This document shows positions 17,973 to 26,831 of a stretch of DNA of 64,000 nt, in pieces. Both the position numbers and the translations under genes were made by a program. The stretch covers positions 493,183 through 557,182 of the forward strand of contig NZ_JALNTW010000002.1 in assembly GCF_023161665.1 (NCBI RefSeq). The letters run 5' to 3'. This DNA comes from Shewanella sp. 1CM18E. Its GTDB lineage: Bacteria; Pseudomonadota; Gammaproteobacteria; Enterobacterales; Shewanellaceae. Each line of letters starts with the position of its first letter. Position 1 is the stretch's first letter. Below the pieces are notes generated by a model, which made no database searches, was not told where the DNA came from, and worked only from the letters and a program-made list of their open reading frames with translations.

Positions 17973-19868
17973 ATGAAATACTCTCCTTTAATAACAAAGA
18001 TCCTGGCACTTGGTGCGGCGCTTTTGTTATCTCCTACAAGTTACGCATCTCAGCCTTTAGCCGCAGAAGCAGGCACCACTAATGAGGCAGCGAAAAGACC
18101 GGTGATATATCAAGTATTCACTCGCGTGTTTAGTAACCAAAACACCCATAACCAGCCATGGGGTACTGTGGAGCAAAATGGCAGCGGCAAGTTTAATGAC
18201 ATCAACGATGCCGCCCTCGCCTCGATTGCAGACTTAGGCGTGACCCACATCTGGTATACCGGCATTTTACACCACGCCTCGGTGACTGATCACAGCGCGC
18301 TAGGCCTTAAACTTGATGATCCCGATGTCGTAAAGGGACGCGCGGGTTCACCTTATGCGATTCGGGATTACTATAACGTTAACCCCGATCTTGCCGTTAA
18401 CCCAGCTGAGCGCTTAGCGGAATTTACCGCGTTGGTAAAACGCAGCCAACGTCATGGTCTTAAAGTCATAATCGATTTAGTGCCAAACCATGTCGCCCGA
18501 GACTATCACTCTTATAGCCAGCCTGAAGGCGTGAAAGATTTTGGTGAAAATGATGATAAAACCAAAGCCTACGCCATCGATAATAATTTTTACTACGCCA
18601 CAGAGAAACCTTTTGAAGTACCTTTATGGCGCGATGATTACCAAGTACTTGGCGGTGAGTCTCATCCCGCTGCAGACGGTAAATTTACTGAAGTCCCCGC
18701 TAAATGGACCGGTAATGGCAGCCGCAATGCTCGCCCAGATATGAATGATTGGTATGAAACGGTAAAGCTTAACTACGGGGTTCGTCTAGATGGCAGTTAT
18801 GATTTTCCTTCACTGCCTGAACATTTACGTCAGGCCTCATGGCAGCAGCATTATGCGTTTTGGCAGGGTAAGAAAATACCGGATACATGGGTTAAGTTTA
18901 ATCAAATTGCTCAATACTGGTTAGCCTTAGGCGTTGATGGTTTCCGCTTTGATGTGGCTGAGCTAGTACCGGTTGAATTTTGGAGTTACCTCAATAGTTC
19001 AATTAAACATAGTCAATCTGACGCGTTTTTATTAGCTGAAGTTTATCAACCAGAATTGTTTCGTGATTATCTTCAGCTCGGAAAAATGGATTACCTCTAT
19101 AACAAGGTTGATCTTTACGACTCACTCAAAGCGGTGATCCGCGCTGAAGCTAAACCTGACACCTTAGTTGAAACCATTGAGCGTAATCTCGATATTGATG
19201 CAGCTATGGTTAACTTTCTAGAAAATCATGATGAGCAACGTATCGCCCACCCTGACTTTGCAGGCAGTGCTGAAAAAGCCTTACCTGCAATGACTGTTAG
19301 CGCCACAGTAGGTAATGGGCCAGTGATGTTGTATTTCGCTCAAGAAGTCGGTGAAGCAGCACTAAAAGATGCTGGTTTTGGTAAAGCGAGCCGCACTACC
19401 ATCTTCGATTATTGGGGACTTGAGTCAATGCAAGGCTGGATTAATGAAGGACAATTTGATGGCGCTGGTTTATCAGCAAAACAACAAAGCCTGCGCAGTC
19501 AATATCAGCAGTTATTAAAAGCCAGTCAGCACCCTGCACTTCAAGGTCACTACCAAGACCTACATAGTACAAACTTACAGCAAGATAACTACGACCCGCA
19601 GGTGTTTAGCTTTGCCCGTTGGCATGGTGATGCACGTGCTGTTGTGCTAGCTAACTTTACTGATTCAAGTAAAACAATCAGCGTTAAGTTGCCAGCCTCA
19701 TTGATAAAAACATGGCAGCTTGCACCTGGTCGTTATGCACTTAAAAACCTACTAAGCACTCAAATGCAGTCTCAAGCGCAACTAACAGTTGGCGCTGGCA
19801 AAGCAAAGATAAGTCTAACCTTGCCAAGTTATGGTAGCCAAATTCTTATCATGCCTGCGGCGCAATAA
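17973..19868 (+). CDS. Secreted GH13 alpha-amylase-family enzyme
   Basis: 631 aa with a signal peptide (MKYSPLITKILALGAALLLSPTSYA, then S-Q) and AGAGG-like site (AGAGG) upstream. GH13 motifs: VIIDLVPNHVARD, nucleophile Asp327 in GVDGFRFDVAE, acid/base Glu356 in FLLAEVYQP, Asp420 in FLENHDEQR. A C-terminal beta domain ends the protein. No lipobox, so it is likely periplasmic or released. It would cut imported alpha-glucans before the MFS porter. Sits 28 bp after the halogenase-like gene and 11 bp before the GH31 gene, so these are one transcript. Confidence 0.9.
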   Translation: MKYSPLITKILALGAALLLSPTSYASQPLAAEAGTTNEAAKRPVIYQVFTRVFSNQNTHNQPWGTVEQNGSGKFNDINDAALASIADLGVTHIWYTGILHHASVTDHSALGLKLDDPDVVKGRAGSPYAIRDYYNVNPDLAVNPAERLAEFTALVKRSQRHGLKVIIDLVPNHVARDYHSYSQPEGVKDFGENDDKTKAYAIDNNFYYATEKPFEVPLWRDDYQVLGGESHPAADGKFTEVPAKWTGNGSRNARPDMNDWYETVKLNYGVRLDGSYDFPSLPEHLRQASWQQHYAFWQGKKIPDTWVKFNQIAQYWLALGVDGFRFDVAELVPVEFWSYLNSSIKHSQSDAFLLAEVYQPELFRDYLQLGKMDYLYNKVDLYDSLKAVIRAEAKPDTLVETIERNLDIDAAMVNFLENHDEQRIAHPDFAGSAEKALPAMTVSATVGNGPVMLYFAQEVGEAALKDAGFGKASRTTIFDYWGLESMQGWINEGQFDGAGLSAKQQSLRSQYQQLLKASQHPALQGHYQDLHSTNLQQDNYDPQVFSFARWHGDARAVVLANFTDSSKTISVKLPASLIKTWQLAPGRYALKNLLSTQMQSQAQLTVGAGKAKISLTLPSYGSQILIMPAAQ

Positions 19869-19879
19869 GGAATACAATA

Positions 19880-22357
19880 ATGCGTATTTTACTGTTAAGT
19901 TTTGCAGTTGCGGGTTTACTCAACTTACCTGTACTCGCTAATCAAATCGCTAAGCCACAACCTAATGTATTGATTAACTGGCAACAAACTGACACCCAAT
20001 TAAAGCTAAACACCTTAAGTGGTTTAGTGACACTTTCAGCTTACGGTGCCGGCGCTGTATTGGTTGATTATGCCAATAACGATACCGTCACCTTGCCAAA
20101 CTACGCAATTGCAGAGAATCGCACTCCAACAAAAGGCGCTTTGACGACATTAGCACATGGTTTAAATTACTGTGCGCCACAGCTCTGTGTTGAAATTAAC
20201 AAAGAGCCTTTTGCATTAAGGTTTTTAGAGGCAGAACATTCAAAAGTAATCTCCAGCACACCACTTGTTGAAGAGGAAGCTGGCTTAGTGTTAACCAACA
20301 CTGAACGTGGTTTTAGATTCAAACTTGATAAAAATGAGAAACTCCTCGGTGGTGGCCAACGTGTATTAGGCATGAACAGGCGCGGCCACAAGCTACCGTT
20401 ATATAACAAGGCAGCCTATGGGTATGGCGAACGTGCAGAGCAAATGTATTACAGCTTGCCTGCGGTTATGTCATCTAAACGATATGCGCTGCTCTTTGAT
20501 AATAGTGGGACAGGCAGCTTAGACCTCGGTAAAACTGCCCCGGATATTCTTGAGTTTTCAGCTCAATCTGGGCGCACTTCTTATCTTGTCGCAGCTGGTA
20601 AAGATTACCCCAAGCTAGTGGAAAACTTAACCTACGCTATTGGTCGCCAACCACTGCCGCCCCGTTGGTCATTAGGTAATTTTGCCTCACGATTTGGCTA
20701 TCGTACTCAAGATGAAGTCGTGCAAACCGTGGCTAAATTTGCTAAGCAGGACTTCCCATTAGATGCTTTAGTACTCGATCTATACTGGTTTGGTAAAGAT
20801 ATTAAAGGTCATATGGGTAAACTGGACTGGGACACTCAAGCATTCCCTGAACCTGAAAAGATGATCAGCGACCTTGCCAATGCAGGCGTGAATACCGTGC
20901 TTATTACCGAGCCTTTTATTTTAACTAACACTGAGCGTTGGCATGACGCGAAAGCCAACAACGCTCTTGCTATTGATAGTGAAGGCAAGGTCGGCACGTT
21001 TGACTTTTATTTTGGTAATACCTCATTAGTCGATGTGTTTTCTAAAGAGGGGCAGCAATGGTTCGGCGATATTTACTACAAACTGATGCAGCAAGGCGTT
21101 GCTGGTTGGTGGGGTGACTTAGGCGAGCCAGAAGTTCATCCATCAACTCTATACCATAGGCTTGAACAGTCGCTTGACAGTAATGTTAACGCCACCATGG
21201 TCAATGCAGATACCCTGCATAATGTTTATGGTCATCAGTGGGCTGCAATGCTGTCAGATAAATTACAACAATGGCAACCACAGCAGCGCCCGATGATTAT
21301 GATGCGCTCAGGCTTTATCGGAAGCCAACGTTACGGCATGTTGCCATGGACCGGGGATGTTGCTCGCAGCTGGAGTGGACTCAAACCGCAAGTTGAACTA
21401 AGCCTACAAATGGGTATGTTTGGATTAGGCTATACTCACTCAGATCTGGGTGGCTTTGCCGGTGGCGAGCAATTTGACCCAGAGCTTTATACGCGCTGGT
21501 TACAATACGGTGTATTTCAACCTATCTATCGACCTCATGCCCAAGATCATATTGCGCCAGAGCCGGTATTTCACAGTGATGAAGTGCAGCAAAGACTTAG
21601 ACCCTTCGTCAAGCTTAGATATCAGTTACTGCCCTATATTTACACCTTAGCTTATCAAAATAGCTTATCCGGTCTGCCTTTTATGCGTCCGTTAATGTTT
21701 TTAGATCCTCTACAGTTTGACAATAAAGACTCGTATCTATTTGGTGATGCCATGTTAGTTACCCCTGTGGTCGACCCCTGTGTAAAGCTGGTTAAAGTTG
21801 AACTGCCCAAAGGTGTTTGGTTTGATTATTTCAGTGATGAACGCTTTGAAGGTGGCCAACAAGTTACTCAGGCAGTAAACATGGATACCCTTCCAGTATT
21901 AGTGCGCGCAGGTAGCTTTATTCCTACGCTGAATAATCCTCAAACAGCGACAGGTACCCTCCTCGGCAGTAAAGACTATCAAACCCAACAACTGAACCTT
22001 GATTACTATTTTGATGCCAGTGTCAGCACTAGTCACGGTGAAATGTTCGATGATGACGGCGTTACGCCAAATACTTTGGCCCTTGGACAGTATGAGTTAC
22101 TTAAGTTTGACTCGCGGGTAAGTAATGGGAAATTAACTATTAATATTGAATCTCAAGGACAAGTTCGCTGGCCTGAAGGGCGTCAAATTACATTGAGTAT
22201 TTTGCAGTTAGCAGCACCGCCAACTCAAGTTGAAGTTAATGACCAATCACAACCTCTGCAGTGGCAATCTGGGCGCTTAAGTGTGTCATTTACACTGTTA
22301 GGGACCCAAGCAACAAGCAAAATCGAGATCTCATTGGCAGCGAATTCCCCTTCATGA
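19880..22357 (+). CDS. Secreted GH31 alpha-glucosidase or alpha-transglucosylase
   Basis: 825 aa with signal peptide MRILLLSFAVAGLLNLPVLA. The GH31 catalytic nucleophile Asp413 lies in WWGDLGEPEVHP and the acid/base Asp493 in PWTGDVARSW; FASRFGYRTQDEV and LPYIYTLAYQNSLSGLPFMRPL are also family hallmarks. The WWGDLGEPE form with this spacing is close to what is known for the Cellvibrio oligosaccharide alpha-1,4-transglucosylase (Agd31B) rather than simple maltases; that is a recollection-based inference. It would trim or rearrange malto-oligosaccharides in the periplasm. Its TGA stop lies inside the operator of the next transcript. Confidence 0.9.
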   Translation: MRILLLSFAVAGLLNLPVLANQIAKPQPNVLINWQQTDTQLKLNTLSGLVTLSAYGAGAVLVDYANNDTVTLPNYAIAENRTPTKGALTTLAHGLNYCAPQLCVEINKEPFALRFLEAEHSKVISSTPLVEEEAGLVLTNTERGFRFKLDKNEKLLGGGQRVLGMNRRGHKLPLYNKAAYGYGERAEQMYYSLPAVMSSKRYALLFDNSGTGSLDLGKTAPDILEFSAQSGRTSYLVAAGKDYPKLVENLTYAIGRQPLPPRWSLGNFASRFGYRTQDEVVQTVAKFAKQDFPLDALVLDLYWFGKDIKGHMGKLDWDTQAFPEPEKMISDLANAGVNTVLITEPFILTNTERWHDAKANNALAIDSEGKVGTFDFYFGNTSLVDVFSKEGQQWFGDIYYKLMQQGVAGWWGDLGEPEVHPSTLYHRLEQSLDSNVNATMVNADTLHNVYGHQWAAMLSDKLQQWQPQQRPMIMMRSGFIGSQRYGMLPWTGDVARSWSGLKPQVELSLQMGMFGLGYTHSDLGGFAGGEQFDPELYTRWLQYGVFQPIYRPHAQDHIAPEPVFHSDEVQQRLRPFVKLRYQLLPYIYTLAYQNSLSGLPFMRPLMFLDPLQFDNKDSYLFGDAMLVTPVVDPCVKLVKVELPKGVWFDYFSDERFEGGQQVTQAVNMDTLPVLVRAGSFIPTLNNPQTATGTLLGSKDYQTQQLNLDYYFDASVSTSHGEMFDDDGVTPNTLALGQYELLKFDSRVSNGKLTINIESQGQVRWPEGRQITLSILQLAAPPTQVEVNDQSQPLQWQSGRLSVSFTLLGTQATSKIEISLAANSPS

Positions 22358-22369
22358 ATACGTATGCAG
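22353..22369. promoter_or_regulatory. LacI-type operator, copy 3
   Basis: The same 17-mer CATGAATACGTATGCAG as at 13461-13477, overlapping the last codon and stop of the GH31 gene and 109 bp before the MFS start. It shows that the MFS-GH13 pair has its own regulated promoter. Confidence 0.75.
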
Positions 22370-22477
22370 GATATTGCCGCTCTTGCAACAAGTTAGTTAC
22401 CATTGAGTAAACATTGACTAACCATTGCCAACGACTTATCGGCATGATCCACAGCAATAATAATAAGAGGATCTGAT

Positions 22478-24007
22478 ATGATAAATGAAAAACCCCATTT
22501 AAGTTTCTGGGAAATATGGAATATGTGTTTCGGATTCTTAGGGATCCAATTTGGTTTTGCTCTGCAAAATGCCAATATGAGCCGCATTTTCCAAACGCTT
22601 GGGGCCGATATGGATGCAATCCCGATCCTTTGGATTGCCGGCCCAGTAACAGGCTTAATGGTTCAACCTATTGTGGGTTACCTGAGTGATAATACTTGGA
22701 ATCGCTTTGGCCGCCGTCGTCCCTATTTCCTAGTCGGCGCTATTTTTACCTCTTTATCATTAGTGGTGATGCCACATTCGAGCGTACTTTGGATGGCAGC
22801 GGGTATGCTGTGGATCCTTGATGCATCGATTAATATCTCGATGGAGCCGTTTCGGGCCTTTGTGGGCGATAACCTACCGAAAAAACAGCAAGCAAAAGGT
22901 TACGCAATGCAAAGCTTCTTTATTGGTATTGGTGCGGTAGTCGCTTCAATGCTGCCTTGGATATTAAGTCAGGTTGGTGTTAGCAATGTAGCCCCTGAAG
23001 GTGTTATCCCTGATACGGTTCGATATGCCTTTTATTGTGGCGCCTTAGTGTTATTTATTGCAGTTGGCTGGACTGTTATTCGCAGTAAAGAATATAGCCC
23101 AGAGCAACTGCAAGCCTTCACCCCAAAAGATCAACAAAGCACAGCCTCATCAGAAGAAATGTCGCAAACCCAGTGGTTGTCGTCTGCATGGCGCTGGTTG
23201 CTCCCTGCTATTGTTGCCAGTGCATTGGTGGCATGGTTTGCCTTAGATAAACAACTTTATATTCTAACTTTTGCGCTCATGGCATTTGGTTTAGCCCAGT
23301 ACTTAATGGCTTGGCGACGTCGTCAACAGGCTAAGAACTCTGGCTTTGATACCATCATGAATGATCTATTCGCCATGCCAACCATCATGCGCCAGCTAGC
23401 ATGGGTACAGTTTTTCTCGTGGTTTGCATTATTTGCCATGTGGATTTATACCACCGCAGCGGTCACCTCGCATCACTTTGGTAGCGAAGACCCAAGCTCA
23501 AACCTTTATAACGAAGGAGCAAACTGGGTCGGTGTATTATTCGCCGCTTATAACGGTTTTGCCGCCCTAGCCGCGATGATGATCCCTATTATGGTAAAAA
23601 ACTGGGGCTTAAAGCTCACCCACAGCGTTAACCTGTTATTAGGCGCATTCGGACTTGCTTCATTCTTGTGGTTTAAAGAGCCTAAATTCTTGTTGCTCTC
23701 TATGGTAGGTGTTGGGTTTGCTTGGGCTTCAATACTCTCACTGCCATACGCGATGCTAGCGGGTTGCCTACCAATGGCAAAAATGGGCGTCTACATGGGG
23801 ATTTTTAACTTCTTTATTGTTATTCCACAGTTACTTGCAGCAAGCGTGCTGGGGCTATTACTACGCTATGGTTTTGATAATCAGCCTTTATATTCACTCA
23901 TAATTGGTGCAGTTGCGTTTGTGATTGCAAGTATTTTGGTGTTTCGCGTGCGCTTAAATCACCAGCCATCTCCACTCACCTCATTAAAGGAGAAAGCGCA
24001 TGGCTAA
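22478..24007 (+). CDS. MFS sugar (maltose/maltodextrin) porter
   Basis: 509 aa with about 12 membrane segments. N-terminal LSFWEIWNMCFGFLGIQFGFALQNANMSRIFQTLGA and the loop 2-3 motif DNTWNRFGRRRPYFLVGA are typical of the sucrose/maltose branch of sugar:proton symporters (GPH/SLC45-like) that replace the MalFGK ABC system in Shewanella, Caulobacter and Xanthomonas. A charged loop near residues 205-235 divides the halves. It overlaps the following secreted GH13 gene by 8 bp, so the two are co-translated. An operator copy lies upstream. The role in maltose uptake is inferred from context and family. Confidence 0.9.
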   Translation: MINEKPHLSFWEIWNMCFGFLGIQFGFALQNANMSRIFQTLGADMDAIPILWIAGPVTGLMVQPIVGYLSDNTWNRFGRRRPYFLVGAIFTSLSLVVMPHSSVLWMAAGMLWILDASINISMEPFRAFVGDNLPKKQQAKGYAMQSFFIGIGAVVASMLPWILSQVGVSNVAPEGVIPDTVRYAFYCGALVLFIAVGWTVIRSKEYSPEQLQAFTPKDQQSTASSEEMSQTQWLSSAWRWLLPAIVASALVAWFALDKQLYILTFALMAFGLAQYLMAWRRRQQAKNSGFDTIMNDLFAMPTIMRQLAWVQFFSWFALFAMWIYTTAAVTSHHFGSEDPSSNLYNEGANWVGVLFAAYNGFAALAAMMIPIMVKNWGLKLTHSVNLLLGAFGLASFLWFKEPKFLLLSMVGVGFAWASILSLPYAMLAGCLPMAKMGVYMGIFNFFIVIPQLLAASVLGLLLRYGFDNQPLYSLIIGAVAFVIASILVFRVRLNHQPSPLTSLKEKAHG

Positions 24008-25685
24008 GCACAAGTCAGTTACTCATAAAGTCAATTTATTACACTCAGCATTATTAATGGCGAGCATGACTGTAGCCGCTACGCCTAGTGTTGCTGAGAT
24101 AAGAGCCGACACAGCTCTTGTTGGTACTAATGAACCGTTCGCCAGTAATGCAGTATATTTTGTAGTCACCGACAGATTTGTTGATGGTGACAAAAGTAAC
24201 AACTACCCGCAAGATTCTGGTTATATGTTGCCAATATCGCTTAAAGGAGAGCAGGCAAATGTGGGCTTTATGGGCGGTGACTTTAAAGGCTTACTTGAGC
24301 ATGCCGACTATATTCGCGAAATGGGCTTTAATTCGATTTGGATGACCCCTATCGTTGAAAACCCCGCACAAGCTTTCAGTGGCGGTGATGAGATAAAACC
24401 TGAAGGCTTTGCAATGGATCGCAATAAGGCTGCTTACCACGGTTATTGGGGGACCAACTTTTATAAGCTAGATAAGCATCTGCCATCAGCAAATCTTGAC
24501 TATCAAGCGTTGAATAAAGCGTTAGCTGATAAAGGGCTTAGCACCATTTTAGATGTCGTGCTTAACCATGGTTCACCCGCTTATACTATGAGTGCAGAGC
24601 AAGCGAAATCGAGTTTCTACGGTAAATTATTTGATAAAGATAATAACTTAGTTGCTGACCATCAAAATCTAGCGCCACAAGCATTAAAAGCTAATGAACC
24701 ACTACACGCTTGGTTTAACAACAAGCCTGATCTTGCCCAGTTAGCAGACATGGATACCAGTAATCCAGAGGTAATGGATTATTTTGTTGGCGCAAATTTA
24801 CAGTGGCTGCAACAAGGCGCCAGTGCATTTAGAATCGATACTGTGAAACATGTACCTAAGCAGCATTGGGGCGAGTTTACCCGTAAAATTCGCCAGCAGT
24901 ATCCGAATTTATTTATGTTTGGTGAAGTTTACTCGTTTGACGCTGATGAGATAGGCCAATATACCCAGTCTGAAAATGGCGGTATGAGCGTACTTGATTT
25001 TCCGCTTAAAGCGGCCTTAAACCAAGTGTTTGCTGATGGTGCTGATTACCATACGTTATTGGCTGCTTTGTATTTAAAAGCTGAAAATAATCCTTATCGT
25101 AACCCCTATGATCTACTCACCTTTTACGATAACCATGATATGCCACGCATGGCTGCGGATGATAATGGTTTTATCGATGCTCACAATTGGCTATTTACCG
25201 CTCGTGGCATTCCAGTGATTTATTATGGCTCTGAGATGGGCTTTGAGCGCGGTAAAGGTGAGCACTTCGGTAATCGTAATTACTATGGTGAACAAGGGGT
25301 ACAACAAGCACTAACACATCCTATCCGTAATGCGTTAATCCCAATTGCAGCCCTTCGTCAATCACTGCCAAGCTTACAGCGCGGCCTGCAGGTTAATCTT
25401 GATTTTACTGAAAACACTGCTGCGTTTTATCGGATACTACAGCAAGAGCAAGGCCTGCAAATCAGCCTTGTGCTACTAAACAAAAGTGATGTGGCGCAAG
25501 CGATAAAAGTCGAAGACTTACCCCAAGGAGAGTGGCGTGAACCACTTATCAAGCAACAGAGACTACTCGCAACTGAGCAGGTATTTACCGTTCCTGCCCA
25601 CGGCGTTCGCGTGCTTGTGCTTGATAATGCAGTGCTAACACAAGATATTAAAACAAAGCTTAGCGGTCTCTATCTGGCGGAGTAA
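24000..25685 (+). CDS. Secreted GH13 alpha-amylase/cyclomaltodextrinase-like enzyme
   Basis: 561 aa, strong AAGGAG site inside the end of the MFS gene. A basic N-terminus and hydrophobic segment (LLHSALLMASMTVAATPSVA) form a signal peptide. GH13 motifs: YFVVTDRFVDGD, LDVVLNHG, nucleophile Asp280 in SAFRIDTVKH, acid/base Glu309 in FMFGEVYSFD, Asp380 in FYDNHDMPR. YFVVTDRF and GGDFKGLLEHADYIREMGF are typical of bacterial periplasmic alpha-amylases. It ends convergent with, and overlapping by 26 bp, the LacI-family gene. The exact linkage specificity cannot be read from the sequence. Confidence 0.9.
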   Translation: MAKHKSVTHKVNLLHSALLMASMTVAATPSVAEIRADTALVGTNEPFASNAVYFVVTDRFVDGDKSNNYPQDSGYMLPISLKGEQANVGFMGGDFKGLLEHADYIREMGFNSIWMTPIVENPAQAFSGGDEIKPEGFAMDRNKAAYHGYWGTNFYKLDKHLPSANLDYQALNKALADKGLSTILDVVLNHGSPAYTMSAEQAKSSFYGKLFDKDNNLVADHQNLAPQALKANEPLHAWFNNKPDLAQLADMDTSNPEVMDYFVGANLQWLQQGASAFRIDTVKHVPKQHWGEFTRKIRQQYPNLFMFGEVYSFDADEIGQYTQSENGGMSVLDFPLKAALNQVFADGADYHTLLAALYLKAENNPYRNPYDLLTFYDNHDMPRMAADDNGFIDAHNWLFTARGIPVIYYGSEMGFERGKGEHFGNRNYYGEQGVQQALTHPIRNALIPIAALRQSLPSLQRGLQVNLDFTENTAAFYRILQQEQGLQISLVLLNKSDVAQAIKVEDLPQGEWREPLIKQQRLLATEQVFTVPAHGVRVLVLDNAVLTQDIKTKLSGLYLAE

Positions 25686-26712
25686 TAGCACCGCAGCTAT
25701 GGCGGATCATGAGTTGAGTGGCAATGCTCTCTGCCTCATGTGGTAGCCCTTGAATCCGACGAATTAAACTGTCGACCAGTACCTCACCCGCCAATTTGGT
25801 ATTTTGCCTAACGGTCGTCAGCGGCACTGGGGTAAATCGCGCAAAAGGAAGGTCGTCATAGCCAACCAAAGCGATATCTTTACCTGGGATTAACCCATGC
25901 TGAGTTAAGGCTTGCATAACACCGATAGCAATTAAATCACTGGCGGCAAAAATAGCGGTAAAGGGTTGGCGCTGATGCTGAAGCAATAAGTTGTTCGCAG
26001 CTTCATACCCCTCTTTCTCGGTGGTAATCGCATCATGTTGTAATTTGGGGTTAAGTGATAGCCCCGCTGTTAATAAGGCTTCAGCATGGCCTTGATAACG
26101 ATCAAAAAACTCAGGGTAATGGTGAGATGCAGTACCAATAAATGCAATTTTCTGATGGCCTAAGCCGATAAGATGTTCAGTGGCTTGGCGTCCACCTTGG
26201 CGGTTATCACTACTAACGCATAAAGTGCCTGATGATGCTCCCCAACGAACATATTGAGTACCCTGTTTTTCTAACTGTTTAAGCTTAGGTTGATAATCAA
26301 CATCATCACCATAGCCAAGCAAGATAACCCCATCAGCTTTATGGTTATCTTCAAAATCAGCATACCAATTATTAGATTGATGCTGAAATGAAACTAATAA
26401 ATCGTAGCCTTTACCGGTACAAGTTCGAGTAATAGAGCCCAACATTGACAAGAAAAAAGGGTTAATAAGTGAGTCGTCAGATGTTGGGTCTTCAAATAAT
26501 AGTAGGGCCAACGTGGTGCTCTGTTTCGTACGTAAGCTACTCGCGTGCTTATCGACTTTATAGTTGAACTCACGCGCAATTTTTTGCACTTTTGCAATGG
26601 TTTCCGTCTTAACTAACGGGCTATTACGCAGTGCTCTGGAAACCGTTGATTGGGATACGCCTGCAAGGTGGGCGATATCAAAAGAGTTAGCTTTGCTTTT
26701 TGTACTCACCAT
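25660..26712 (-). CDS. LacI-family transcriptional regulator of the glucan locus (MalR-like)
   Basis: 350 aa, usual LacI/GalR length. Helix-turn-helix at residues 9-35 (SFDIAHLAGVSQSTVSRALR), hinge near 55, then a periplasmic-binding-protein-like sugar domain (FLSMLGSITRTCTGKGYDLLV..., GHQKIAFIGT, FAASDLIAIGVMQAL, VGYDDLPFARFTPVPLTTVRQN). Divergent from glucokinase by 119 bp. The three ATACGTAT palindromes in this locus are its probable targets; none is found in its own upstream region, so autoregulation is not evident. Sugar effector unknown, likely maltose or glucose-related. Confidence 0.92.
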   Translation of the reverse strand: MVSTKSKANSFDIAHLAGVSQSTVSRALRNSPLVKTETIAKVQKIAREFNYKVDKHASSLRTKQSTTLALLLFEDPTSDDSLINPFFLSMLGSITRTCTGKGYDLLVSFQHQSNNWYADFEDNHKADGVILLGYGDDVDYQPKLKQLEKQGTQYVRWGASSGTLCVSSDNRQGGRQATEHLIGLGHQKIAFIGTASHHYPEFFDRYQGHAEALLTAGLSLNPKLQHDAITTEKEGYEAANNLLLQHQRQPFTAIFAASDLIAIGVMQALTQHGLIPGKDIALVGYDDLPFARFTPVPLTTVRQNTKLAGEVLVDSLIRRIQGLPHEAESIATQLMIRHSCGAITPPDRDR

Positions 26713-26831
26713 TATATTTCCTATTATGGGTGGGACATTTTTATTATTGGTTTAAGCAATTTTGAGTATATCACCACGGCAAAAAAGGTACAGTCAATCA
26801 ACAGAGTCGCAACAATTAGAGGACATATTAG

